Positions 23,166 through 31,386 of a stretch of 33,083 nucleotides of DNA are shown here, piece after piece. Numbering within the stretch: the first letter of the stretch is position 1; each line of letters opens with the position of its first letter. This DNA comes from an uncultured Silvanigrella sp. Lineage in GTDB: Bacteria; Bdellovibrionota_B; Oligoflexia; Silvanigrellales; Silvanigrellaceae. The notes beneath the pieces were generated by a model. That model saw only the letters and a program-made list of their open reading frames with translations, was not told the DNA's origin and did not search any database. Location: the NCBI GenBank assembly GCA_903932045.1, contig CAIZES010000437.1, forward strand, positions 1 through 33,083. Reading direction: 5' to 3'. The position numbers and the translations under genes were made by a program.

Positions 23166-26100
23166 AACCTTTTCAGCGTTCCCTAAAATTTCCACGCTCT
23201 TACAACAAATCATTTGTGAAATCATTTGTGAAATCATTTGTGAAATCATTTGTGAAGTTTTGTACTCTTTCCTGGATCGGAGTAGCACCAATTGCTCAAG
23301 GAGTTCCCACGGCATTCTTGCTCACCGAATCGGGAAACCAGAAAGATACCAAATGGAAAACAGTAGAGTCGAATAAATTCAAGGTCTATCACGAAGAAAA
23401 CGCAAAAAATCTTGGAGAATACGCTTTAAAATCAGTGGAAACAGCATGGCCATATCTCAGCTTTCTTTTGAACGAACGAATGGCAAACGAATCTAACAAC
23501 GAACGCTTTGCACTCCGAGAAAATACAGAGAACGTCCTGTTCTCACCAATATCTCTCATTTTAAATACACGCGCTGATAATGGTGGATTTGCAAACTTTG
23601 CAACACAGAATATTGAAGTCCAGGCCCAATCAGGAGCAAATGCCTCTCTGTTTCAGCATGAACTTGTACACCATGTTATGTACGAAAGAATGGACCCAAA
23701 AATGGGTCCAGGTGGACGCGCCTTCAGCATTGGCCTTATGCCCACGTGGTGGATTGAGGGACTCGCAGAATATTTTACTGAAAGCATGGGTCGCAACGAA
23801 ACCAACGGTATTGCCAGAACAATGGCACTCAGAAACGCTTGGCCAACGTGGGATTCTTTACATAATCTTTACAACTCGAACGGCGACTACGGAAAAGGAT
23901 ACGTCACATCTGGTCGGTTTTTTGGATTTCTTCGCAATAAGATTCCGCAAACCACAATTTCCAACTTGCACGATTCATTTTTCAAACGCGAACTCATCCC
24001 CCCCTTTGTCACAGCCACAAAATTTGCGGTTTCAGGAATATGGGACAAAAGTGGGCCCTCACTCTACTCCGAATTTCAGCAAAATCAAAAAGACTCTTGG
24101 ACACAAGATCTGGCCAATATGCCATCACTCCAAGCAAGCACAACCTCAAAAAACATTGCACAAAACAGAGGAACTCCCAAAACGATAGTTCTTGACCAAA
24201 AAACTTTTGTGCAAAGCTTTTTAGATTCCAAGCCCTATGAAAGCGCATTAATTGTTACAGAAATAGAATCCGGAAAAAGGACACGATTACCACTCGACAT
24301 AGAAGGTTCACAGATATTTTCATTTGCTCCTTGGGAACGCGCAAATGGCGGCTTTTGGACAACAGGTGAACACCTTTTCCCAAATGCAGTGCGAGGCAAT
24401 GATGTTCGCTACATTCGATTTGCAAACGACATCACGCACATTGAAAGCAAGTCTCTCAAACAACGCATCACTTTTCCTTTAAGCACGCGAAAAAAGCCAG
24501 TACTTGTTTCCCAAATAAAAGCTCTAGGAAATGGAAAAGCCTTTGCTGTTGGGCTTATGAAAGGCGATTCTTCGCTCTATCAAATTGATGCCGACAATAA
24601 GCGGTTTGAAGAAAAAATGCACTGGCCGGCCCCAATCCGAGTCAAACTTATTGAAGCCTCGGGAAACTTCACAAACTCCGAACTTCCTTGCAGCGACGTA
24701 TTAATCGAAAAAGATCTCGAACAAACATCCATCGAAAAATTTTGTTGGGACGGCACACACTCTACAATTCTTCCCGCGGGAAAATTGACAATCCTGAGCG
24801 CCGTAGAACGGGCGCCTGAAACCTTTCTGTTACGCATCGCTTGGGGGAACGCCTCTGGAATAGTGGAACTCAAAAATGGCAACGTAGCGGCCGGATTTTC
24901 TATTCCCGAGTGGGGCGAAGACCTCGTGGCATGGACAGCAAACAGCCAAGATACCGGTTTTTGGGTGTATAACGGAAACAGCTTCGACCTCGTGCGATTT
25001 TCGTTTGAAAAATCGCATTCCGAATGGGAAAAATGGGTAGCAACCCAACCTGCCAACTCTCCTTGGAAAAAGCCGAACGACTGGAATCCCTATGTTCCAC
25101 CCTTTGTGAAAATTGCAGAATCCGAAAAAAAATTACTTGCGCAAAATGCTACAAACAAAAATATCGCTGCACAAAATGCAAATGAAAACGAGAAAGATAA
25201 TGAGAAAGATAATGAGAAAAATAAGGATAAGGATAAAGAAACAAAAGACCACAATTCAACACAACACAATTCAACAGAGCCGCTGACAAAAACTTCTGCA
25301 CCGTATGTGGGACGCACCTTTTTTACGTATCCCACAATGCTACCCCCCTACTATGGAGGATGGGCGCTTGGCTTAGTGAGTATTCCATATATGGATGAAA
25401 TGGAACGTCATAGAATTGAAGTTTCTGGACAATATTACTTGCCCACAAAATCAACCAACATCGAAGTGCGATATGTCAACAATCGGATTTTTGACGCATT
25501 TGTGGTATCAGCTTTCTCTTTAGATAGGTACAACGGCACCTTTTATAATCAGTATTGCAAAATAACGGAAGAAAACCTCTATAGGCGGTGCGGTGCCTCG
25601 CAATATCCTGTGCCTGGACGTTACAACTTTGGATACGACGACTACCTCCACGACACGGGTATTTCTGTTGGAACAGCCCACAGACTACTTCCCTCCACAG
25701 CAATATTAAACTTCAACCTTCGCCTCTCAAAAATTCAACCGTATACCCAGCTTCTTGCCGACGAAGGGGGGGCTCTGGGAGCTCAAAGGGCAATGCTAGG
25801 TGCCGTGGGAGCAAGTCTCAGCGCACAAATCCATGAAAATGCGTTTTATATGGGCCCTCGCAACGAACCTGGGCACCGTTATCTCTTATGGAAAACTTCC
25901 TATTCACTCACCGGAGAAGGCAACCACGGCTTCGGAAAATCCTATGACTATAACAACAAAACAGTTCCAACACTAAACTTTCAACGGTATCGCCTCTCCG
26001 GCACATCTTCCTTCTCTTATAAGAATAATAGCGTTTCCATTCATGGCGAAATCGGCGGCACAACCGGTCCTGAAACACTCAATCTACGCGAACTTTATCA

Positions 26101-26494
26101 ACCCTACCGGACATATCTCTTAGGTTCGGGAATGGCCATGAACGGAATCAATATTCCGTTGCTGGGAAACGGCGGAATTTTCGCACGCGACAAAGGCAGT
26201 TATTCGTTCCGTTCTGACGTCAACTATTCCTTTCCTCTGTTGGATAACCTCGATTATGAATTCCTTGTTCTTTATCTCGAGTCCCTTCGCGGAGAAATTG
26301 TTGTGGGACGCGGCGGAGTTGCACAAACCGAGAGCTTCAAGAATATAGCCACCCGTGATGCAGTTAGCGCAGCCATTCGAGCCACAATAAACATCAAAGG
26401 TTTCCAAATCTTCCCCAGTTTGGCCTACGGACAGCTCATCGGAGAACCAGGATGGTCGTTGTTCTCGGAAATTTCATTTAGCCAGTTCTTTTGA
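23162..26494 (+). CDS. Gluzincin-type metalloprotease-like protein with C-terminal outer-membrane beta-barrel
   Basis: A 1110-residue protein. The N-terminal 50 residues resemble an unusual signal peptide carrying four KSFV repeats before FCTLSWIGVAPIAQG. Residues about 60-300 read as a peptidase_MA-like domain: FQHELVHHVMYERM has HExxH (His166, Glu167, His170) and WWIEGLAEYF supplies the likely third ligand Glu199. Residues about 330-660 alternate strands and WxxG-type turns like a beta-propeller. An Asn/Glu/Lys/Asp-rich linker (about 660-712) follows, then about 400 residues of amphipathic strands ending in SFSQFF with terminal Phe, as in outer-membrane barrels. The start overlaps the kdsB stop; AAGGA precedes it. 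I do not recognise a named family for the whole protein. Confidence 0.72.
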   Translation: MKPFQRSLKFPRSYNKSFVKSFVKSFVKSFVKFCTLSWIGVAPIAQGVPTAFLLTESGNQKDTKWKTVESNKFKVYHEENAKNLGEYALKSVETAWPYLSFLLNERMANESNNERFALRENTENVLFSPISLILNTRADNGGFANFATQNIEVQAQSGANASLFQHELVHHVMYERMDPKMGPGGRAFSIGLMPTWWIEGLAEYFTESMGRNETNGIARTMALRNAWPTWDSLHNLYNSNGDYGKGYVTSGRFFGFLRNKIPQTTISNLHDSFFKRELIPPFVTATKFAVSGIWDKSGPSLYSEFQQNQKDSWTQDLANMPSLQASTTSKNIAQNRGTPKTIVLDQKTFVQSFLDSKPYESALIVTEIESGKRTRLPLDIEGSQIFSFAPWERANGGFWTTGEHLFPNAVRGNDVRYIRFANDITHIESKSLKQRITFPLSTRKKPVLVSQIKALGNGKAFAVGLMKGDSSLYQIDADNKRFEEKMHWPAPIRVKLIEASGNFTNSELPCSDVLIEKDLEQTSIEKFCWDGTHSTILPAGKLTILSAVERAPETFLLRIAWGNASGIVELKNGNVAAGFSIPEWGEDLVAWTANSQDTGFWVYNGNSFDLVRFSFEKSHSEWEKWVATQPANSPWKKPNDWNPYVPPFVKIAESEKKLLAQNATNKNIAAQNANENEKDNEKDNEKNKDKDKETKDHNSTQHNSTEPLTKTSAPYVGRTFFTYPTMLPPYYGGWALGLVSIPYMDEMERHRIEVSGQYYLPTKSTNIEVRYVNNRIFDAFVVSAFSLDRYNGTFYNQYCKITEENLYRRCGASQYPVPGRYNFGYDDYLHDTGISVGTAHRLLPSTAILNFNLRLSKIQPYTQLLADEGGALGAQRAMLGAVGASLSAQIHENAFYMGPRNEPGHRYLLWKTSYSLTGEGNHGFGKSYDYNNKTVPTLNFQRYRLSGTSSFSYKNNSVSIHGEIGGTTGPETLNLRELYQPYRTYLLGSGMAMNGINIPLLGNGGIFARDKGSYSFRSDVNYSFPLLDNLDYEFLVLYLESLRGEIVVGRGGVAQTESFKNIATRDAVSAAIRATINIKGFQIFPSLAYGQLIGEPGWSLFSEISFSQFF
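23207..23254 (+). repeat. 12-bp tandem repeat, four perfect copies, in a signal-peptide region
   Basis: AAATCATTTGTG is repeated four times without change at 23207, 23219, 23231 and 23243, followed by a degenerate start of a fifth. Each copy encodes Lys-Ser-Phe-Val in the N-terminal region of the metalloprotease-barrel protein. Copy change would keep the frame. Confidence 0.95.
25187..25240 (+). repeat. 12-bp imperfect repeats in the linker of the metalloprotease-barrel gene
   Basis: AACGAGAAAGAT, AATGAGAAAGAT and AATGAGAAAAAT follow each other, then AAGGAT twice and AAAGAA. They encode an Asn-Glu-Lys-Asp repeat in the charged linker before the barrel. Confidence 0.85.
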
Positions 26495-26833
26495 AAAACA
26501 TTCCTCTAAAGCTAATGTGACGCGCTTTTGACACCCAAAATCACCAAACCCTCGAAACAAAACAAATTTTTCAAAAGCTGATCAAAATCAACAGCAGACC
26601 CTGAAAAAAAATTCCGCCAAATATTTGAACGGAGATGCAGTTATTATTGACTGTATCATAATTTTGACCGCACTCACCCCGCGAAAACATAGGGAAAATT
26701 CACGGTGAAAAGATTGCGCGTCAAAAACCCTATCTTGGTCAAAATTCAGACAGAAAACGCGCTGCAAATTTGAGGTAAAGTAAATTCAGGCAACAGCAAA
26801 TATATGCATCCTCGATTCTGAAATGGAGATCCT
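26495..26833. other. Intergenic region without recognised gene
   Basis: 339 bases between the metalloprotease-barrel gene and the flagellar operon, AT-rich. Several TTGAC-like boxes occur (TTGACT near 26648, TTGACC near 26670) and a CATAAT lies between them. No pair has good 16-18 base spacing. I found no sigma-54 (GG-N10-GC) or sigma-28-like promoter, no clear terminator and no tRNA. It presumably carries the promoter for the downstream operon. Confidence 0.5.
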
Positions 26834-29041
26834 GTGAAGTTTTCTTCGCTTGCAAAATTCGCGATTTGCACCGTATCGGGCCTTGTAGCACCGATCGAAA
26901 GCACGCGCGTTCTTGCAGCCGACGTCAGTTCACCGTCATCCAGCACAAATACAGATGAGAGTTTCAGACTTTCCTTTGAACTCAAAACACCGCGTCGCTT
27001 TGCTTCTCGATTTCGAAAAGCAACACGCACATTAGAAGTGCGCGTCACGCCAGCACAGGCAAAGGAATTCGATTCATCAACATTCTATGACACTCGATTT
27101 GTTCATCGCCTCGTCATTAGAGAAGACGCTGGCGAAGTGATTTTGGGATTTCAGTTGCGCAACGAAAACTTGGGTTGGCTTGTCACCTATCAAGAAAACC
27201 CGTGGCGTTTGGTTCTAGATCTCTGGAGAACCGATTCTGTTCCACACCTGACTCTTGAAGAACAATGGCAATGGCAAAATGACTTCGCCGGTGAACAACG
27301 TTCACAAAACGGCGCAGGTGCACTTTCGGGGAAACCGATCGCGAATAGCGGCACAAATAGTAACACAACCAAAATGCTCAGCAGCGTATCTAGCAGCGGA
27401 AACCCTCGCTCTAGCTCTGACTCTGGCTTACTCGAAGGTACCTCCAGAGGCACATCCGGAGGCAACGTTGCCCCACTGCAACAACCCACACGCAAAGGCT
27501 CAATCCCCGCAGCCTATGGGCGCATAGAAGAACTCATGACTTTTCCCAACGATCGCATTGAAGACCTTCAGCGACAAAGCGGCGAAGCCGTTGGGACAAC
27601 AAGCGAGTTTGCTCGCGTTAATGATCTTGCTGCGGCGCTTTACCTCTCTGGACGATCGGAGCCAGCCATTGGTGTTTATCGCCGTTTGGTATCGATGTCT
27701 GAAACAAAATTCCGCGAAAATCCCGAAAACCTATGGCGTGCCGGCGAGTCGGCGTTTCTAACGAGAAGATTCGACTTAGCAAAAGATTATTTCCGCACAC
27801 TTCAAAGTCTTTATCCAGACACAGGAGCAGGAAGTCAGGCTCGTCTCCGTTTGGCAGACATCGACATCCTTTCAGCCGAAGGACAACTCGAAAAATCGAA
27901 GTCCGATTCCATTGCGGTAACATATGCCGACATCGCTCTTTCAAAAACAAGCTCTGGTCCCGCAAAAATTGCCTCCAGTTTGCGAATATTGAAAGAAAAA
28001 ATCGATTCAAATCCGGAATCGGCAGGTATTTACCAACAAAATCTTGCACTCTGCGTTGGAAAAGATCTAGTTCCATTTGAAATGAGAAAAGATTGTTCGT
28101 ACATTAAAACTAGAAGCATCATCGAGAAAATCGAAATCAATAGCGCGGATAGGGAAGTGCAGGAATTTAAAAAGTTCACTTCGCAAGACCCTCGATGGCA
28201 ACAACTGGACGCCCGCATAGCTGCGCGCGTTCGCGACTTACTTATGGAATGCCAACAAAAGAAAACATGGGATACCTGGATAGACTTTGAACAAAATGCG
28301 CGTGCCAAACTTCTCGATTTCACACGCAGCGATGCCAACCTTCTCATGGCTCGCGCAAGTGCATGGGAGGCAGCCGGAAACATGAAGAACGCAGCAAAGC
28401 TCTACAGCCTTACATGGGACTCTACGTCCAACAGAATACTCAAAGATAACGCTGCTGCTCATGCCGCACTTGTTTCTGTAAAAAGCAAAAACTTGTCGGT
28501 TGGAGAAAAATATCTGCGCAGTTTAGAAAAGAGTCCAGCGCGCAAACAAGATGGTTTTAGCGCAGACACAGCCGAAACTTTGCGCACGCTTGCCCAACCA
28601 CCGTATCGCAACAAAACGGCTTTGAAACTTCTTGTGCACGAAATTTCAAATGCACGTTTTGTAGAACGAGACCTCTCAGCTCTATTAAATTATGCAAAAA
28701 TTCTTCGCGGAAGCAAAGAATCTGATACTGTTTACGAAAAAATATTAGCGCATCCCTCAAAAACTCCCGACGAAACCAAGAGCATCGAAACAATACTTTT
28801 CCAGTACAGCGAAGATCTCTCTCGTACCGGAAAAAATCAGAAGTCCGCAGAAATTCTCGCCGCTGTGGCGAATATACAAAGCGGAACCCGTCGCGCCGAA
28901 GCTGCCTACAAAGCTGGAATCGCATTTGCGCGCGCCGGGCAATTAGAAAAGGCCAAAACCAGTTGGCAAATTGCTGCCAGCGACATTTCGGACAAACGTT
29001 TCTCGACTCTGGCTAACGAAAGATTGGATCGAATTCGATAG
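26834..29041 (+). CDS. Exported AMIN-like/TPR protein heading the flagellar operon
   Basis: A 735-residue protein from GTG 26834, with GGAGA 5 bases upstream. A signal peptide is visible (KFSSLAKFAICTVSGLVAPI, cleavage near VLAAD). Residues about 40-135 (RLSFELKTPRRFASRF to NPWRLVLDLW) resemble an AMIN-type beta domain that binds envelope polymers. A Ser/Thr/Asn/Gly-rich stretch (about 155-215) follows. From about 240 on there are TPR-like helices (ARVNDLAAALYLSGRSEPAI, NLWRAGESAFLTRRFDLAKDYF, AEAAYKAGIAFARAGQLEKA). It ends 26 bases before the AAA+ regulator, so it is likely co-transcribed with the basal-body genes. A periplasmic scaffold or motor-accessory role is inference; I do not recognise a named protein. 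Confidence 0.7.
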   Translation: MKFSSLAKFAICTVSGLVAPIESTRVLAADVSSPSSSTNTDESFRLSFELKTPRRFASRFRKATRTLEVRVTPAQAKEFDSSTFYDTRFVHRLVIREDAGEVILGFQLRNENLGWLVTYQENPWRLVLDLWRTDSVPHLTLEEQWQWQNDFAGEQRSQNGAGALSGKPIANSGTNSNTTKMLSSVSSSGNPRSSSDSGLLEGTSRGTSGGNVAPLQQPTRKGSIPAAYGRIEELMTFPNDRIEDLQRQSGEAVGTTSEFARVNDLAAALYLSGRSEPAIGVYRRLVSMSETKFRENPENLWRAGESAFLTRRFDLAKDYFRTLQSLYPDTGAGSQARLRLADIDILSAEGQLEKSKSDSIAVTYADIALSKTSSGPAKIASSLRILKEKIDSNPESAGIYQQNLALCVGKDLVPFEMRKDCSYIKTRSIIEKIEINSADREVQEFKKFTSQDPRWQQLDARIAARVRDLLMECQQKKTWDTWIDFEQNARAKLLDFTRSDANLLMARASAWEAAGNMKNAAKLYSLTWDSTSNRILKDNAAAHAALVSVKSKNLSVGEKYLRSLEKSPARKQDGFSADTAETLRTLAQPPYRNKTALKLLVHEISNARFVERDLSALLNYAKILRGSKESDTVYEKILAHPSKTPDETKSIETILFQYSEDLSRTGKNQKSAEILAAVANIQSGTRRAEAAYKAGIAFARAGQLEKAKTSWQIAASDISDKRFSTLANERLDRIR

Positions 29042-29067
29042 TGCTCACGAGACAAGGAGGAGTATCA

Positions 29068-30147
29068 ATGGGCGAACCTAGACCTGTCGGACTTTTTGAT
29101 TTGGATGTTCAGTCATTTGCTGGCAATATGTCAAGCAATTTGGCTGCTAAGGACCTCGGAATGTCGGACGTTCGACAAACCGAACAACGAATTTCTGAAG
29201 AGGAAATGCTCCGTCACTTCCCAACGCGCGACGAGAAAGTATACAAAGTTCTTGAAGTCGCTCGTACCATCGCACCTACAAAAGTCCCTGTTTTGGTGAG
29301 TGGCGAATCGGGAATCGGAAAAGAAATGCTAGCAAAGGCTGTGCATATTGCCGGCGGACGCGATCGCGGTCGCTTTATTATGGCAAGCTGCGGCAACCTT
29401 CCGCAAAATTTCTTTGACATGGAAATATTCTCTGCTCCCAATCGAAATCCTCATGATTTTGGCACGCGCGCTCCCGAAAGCTGCACGCTGATGCTCGATG
29501 AAGTTGCTGATCTCGATGCCACCATGCAGCTCCGCCTCCTCCGCGTACTGCGTGAGCAAGACACCGGCAAAGGAATTATCCGTCGCGGTACCGCTGCCGA
29601 TGCTCGCATCATTGCTTGCACATCAAAAAATTTGCAAGACGAAGTCAACGCGCAGCGATTTCGTGCAGATCTCTTTTACAAGATTCACGTCATCCATCTT
29701 GAATTGCCAAATCTTCGCACTCGTGCAATGGACGTCGATTTTTATTCAGAGATATTCTTACACGAATATAATAAGCAGTTCTCGAAGAACGTACAGCTTT
29801 CTCTTACAGCGAAGCAAGCTCTGCGCACATACACCTGGCCTGGAAATGTTCGCGAACTTCGCAATGTTATTCAACGTGCTGTATTGCTGGCAACTCGCGA
29901 CAGTATTGGTGTTGATGAACTCCACCTTGTACGCGCAAACAGTCGCACCGAAGTGGCACTTAACGACACACTTCCTCAAATTACACTGCGCGAACTTGAA
30001 CAACGCCTTATTTTGCAAACATTGCGCCGCATGAATGGCAATCGCACCCACACTGCAAAGGCACTGGGCATTTCGCTCCGCGCTCTTCGATACAAACTCA
30101 ACGAACTCGTCGACTGCGGTTACGAGGTAGAAGGCAAGAACGTATGA
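29068..30147 (+). CDS. AAA+ transcriptional regulator of NtrC/FlrC type lacking the GAFTGA loop
   Basis: A 359-residue protein from ATG 29068 with AGGAGG 7 bases upstream. There is no receiver domain; the first 50 residues are short and unlike known sensor domains. The AAA+ core is clear: Walker A GESGIGKE (79-86), FIMASCGNLP, Walker B TLMLDEVAD (about 140-148), LRLLRVLREQ, ARIIACTSKNL, arginine-finger region RFRADLFYKI, and WPGNVRELRNVI. A Fis-type helix-turn-helix closes it (NRTHTAKALGISLRALRYKL). Between helix NFFDMEIF and Walker B the segment is about 6 residues shorter than in NtrC, and the GAFTGA motif that contacts sigma-54 is missing. Its stop overlaps the flgB start (ATGA). Confidence 0.88.
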   Translation: MGEPRPVGLFDLDVQSFAGNMSSNLAAKDLGMSDVRQTEQRISEEEMLRHFPTRDEKVYKVLEVARTIAPTKVPVLVSGESGIGKEMLAKAVHIAGGRDRGRFIMASCGNLPQNFFDMEIFSAPNRNPHDFGTRAPESCTLMLDEVADLDATMQLRLLRVLREQDTGKGIIRRGTAADARIIACTSKNLQDEVNAQRFRADLFYKIHVIHLELPNLRTRAMDVDFYSEIFLHEYNKQFSKNVQLSLTAKQALRTYTWPGNVRELRNVIQRAVLLATRDSIGVDELHLVRANSRTEVALNDTLPQITLRELEQRLILQTLRRMNGNRTHTAKALGISLRALRYKLNELVDCGYEVEGKNV

Positions 30148-30569
30148 AGGTTGTTGCAAACCAGATGTTCTCAAAAGCCGATGCAGTCTTGGAGAGCGGA
30201 CTCAATCACCGCCTCAAACGCCAAGACGTGATCGTCTCAAATCTGGTGAACGCATACACACCTGGATATCGCGCTCTTGGCTACGAATTCGAAAATCAAA
30301 TGCAATCGGCATTGGAAAACAACGACGCTCTTCCTCTAAAAACAACAAATGAGCGTCACATGAAACACCCGGGCGTCACTGGCGACGGCGACGTTCGAGC
30401 CGACTTGCACGTAAAACCATCGGAAAGCATTGGAAACGATGGCAACTCAGTGGATGTCGATAAAGAAATGAGCGACATGGCAGCAAACCAACTCATCTAT
30501 CGCGCCACTGTAGAAGTCCTCAATAGGCGTATTGGAATGATGCGATATGGAATCAACGGAGGGAGGTAA
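30144..30569 (+). CDS. flgB: Flagellar basal-body rod protein FlgB
   Basis: A 141-residue proximal rod subunit. LKRQDVIVSNLVNAYTPGYRA is the conserved N-terminal rod signature; DVDKEMSDMAANQLIYRATVEVLNRRIGMMR is the FlgB C-terminal helix. Length is typical. It lacks a cleaved signal peptide, as expected for export through the flagellar type III apparatus. The start overlaps the regulator stop by four bases, indicating coupling. flgC follows 3 bases after the stop. Confidence 0.93.
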   Translation: MKVVANQMFSKADAVLESGLNHRLKRQDVIVSNLVNAYTPGYRALGYEFENQMQSALENNDALPLKTTNERHMKHPGVTGDGDVRADLHVKPSESIGNDGNSVDVDKEMSDMAANQLIYRATVEVLNRRIGMMRYGINGGR

Positions 30570-30572
30570 TCT

Positions 30573-31016
30573 ATGGGCTTCTTAGACACGCTCAAGATCA
30601 GTTCTTCGGGCCTTGCAGCCGAACGTATCCGCATGAACACAATTTCGCGGAATATAGCAAACGCAAATACAACGCGAGTAGAAGGACAAGAAGGCCCGTA
30701 CAAACGACAAGACGTGGTTTTTACCGCTACCAATACAGGAAATGAATTTGATGACCTCATGCGTCAAGCATTCGACCCTGGAGTTAAAGACGTAAAAGTA
30801 ACGGGCATCGTGCAAGATCAACGTGCACCAAAAATGGTGTACAATCCGGGACATCCTGACGCCGACAAAAACGGAATGGTAGCCATGCCCAACATTTCAG
30901 TTATGGAAGAAATGGTGAACCTGATAACAAGCAACCGTTCCTTTGAAGCAAACACAACGGCACTAAATTCAACAAAACAAATGGCGTCAAACGCGATTAA
31001 CATTGGTCGCGGCTAA
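30573..31016 (+). CDS. flgC: Flagellar basal-body rod protein FlgC
   Basis: A 147-residue rod subunit. The N-terminus FLDTLKISSSGLAAERIRMN, then SRNIANANTT, is the rod-family motif, and the C-terminal SVMEEMVNLITSNRSFEANTTALN with QMASNAINIGRG is characteristic of FlgC. The body carries KMVYNPGHPDADKNGMVAMPN, a FlgC hallmark. A strong GGAGGGAGG precedes the ATG. It continues the flgB-flgC-fliE-fliF order seen in many bacteria. Confidence 0.95.
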   Translation: MGFLDTLKISSSGLAAERIRMNTISRNIANANTTRVEGQEGPYKRQDVVFTATNTGNEFDDLMRQAFDPGVKDVKVTGIVQDQRAPKMVYNPGHPDADKNGMVAMPNISVMEEMVNLITSNRSFEANTTALNSTKQMASNAINIGRG

Positions 31017-31040
31017 GATTAGTTTTTCAGGGGTGGATTA

Positions 31041-31376
31041 ATGATTACAAAAGTTGGTGGCAACAGAATTGATCTCTCCCGAATTGAGTCAGACATTCGC
31101 TCAATGAACGATTCATTTGGATCGAAGGGCGCGAGTGCTACGGGCGACACAAAAGACTCTGGATTTCTGAATCTTCTCGAACAGGGAATTAAGGAAGTCA
31201 ATCAACAAATGAAAACAAGTGAAAAGGCTTCGATGGACTTGGTTTCGGGACGATCTTCCAACATCCACGAAACGATGTTGTCTGTTTCGCGCGCTGAAAT
31301 TGGCTTTAACATGCTTGTTCAGCTCCGAAATAAAGCCCTTGAAGCTTATCAAGAAGTCATGCGTATGCAGGTTTGA
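31041..31376 (+). CDS. fliE: Flagellar hook-basal body complex protein FliE
   Basis: A 111-residue protein. The C-terminal half, INQ-like KEVNQQMKTSEKASMDLVSG followed by NIHETMLSVSRAEIGFNMLV and LRNKALEAYQEVMRMQV, is the conserved FliE region that joins the MS ring to the rod. The N-terminal 40 residues are Ser/Asp-rich and variable, as usual. CAGGGGTGG lies 4 bases before the ATG. It sits 10 bases upstream of fliF. Confidence 0.93.
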   Translation: MITKVGGNRIDLSRIESDIRSMNDSFGSKGASATGDTKDSGFLNLLEQGIKEVNQQMKTSEKASMDLVSGRSSNIHETMLSVSRAEIGFNMLVQLRNKALEAYQEVMRMQV

Positions 31377-31386
31377 GGAGTAACCA

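Noticed and set aside
23207-23254. Repeat cluster considered as a CRISPR array
   Set aside because: Units are 12 bp, contiguous, without spacers, and translate in frame.
26495-26833. Searched for a sigma-54 or sigma-28 promoter of the flagellar operon
   Set aside because: No GG-N10-GC with flanking consensus and no TAAA-N15-GCCGATAA-like site found by eye.
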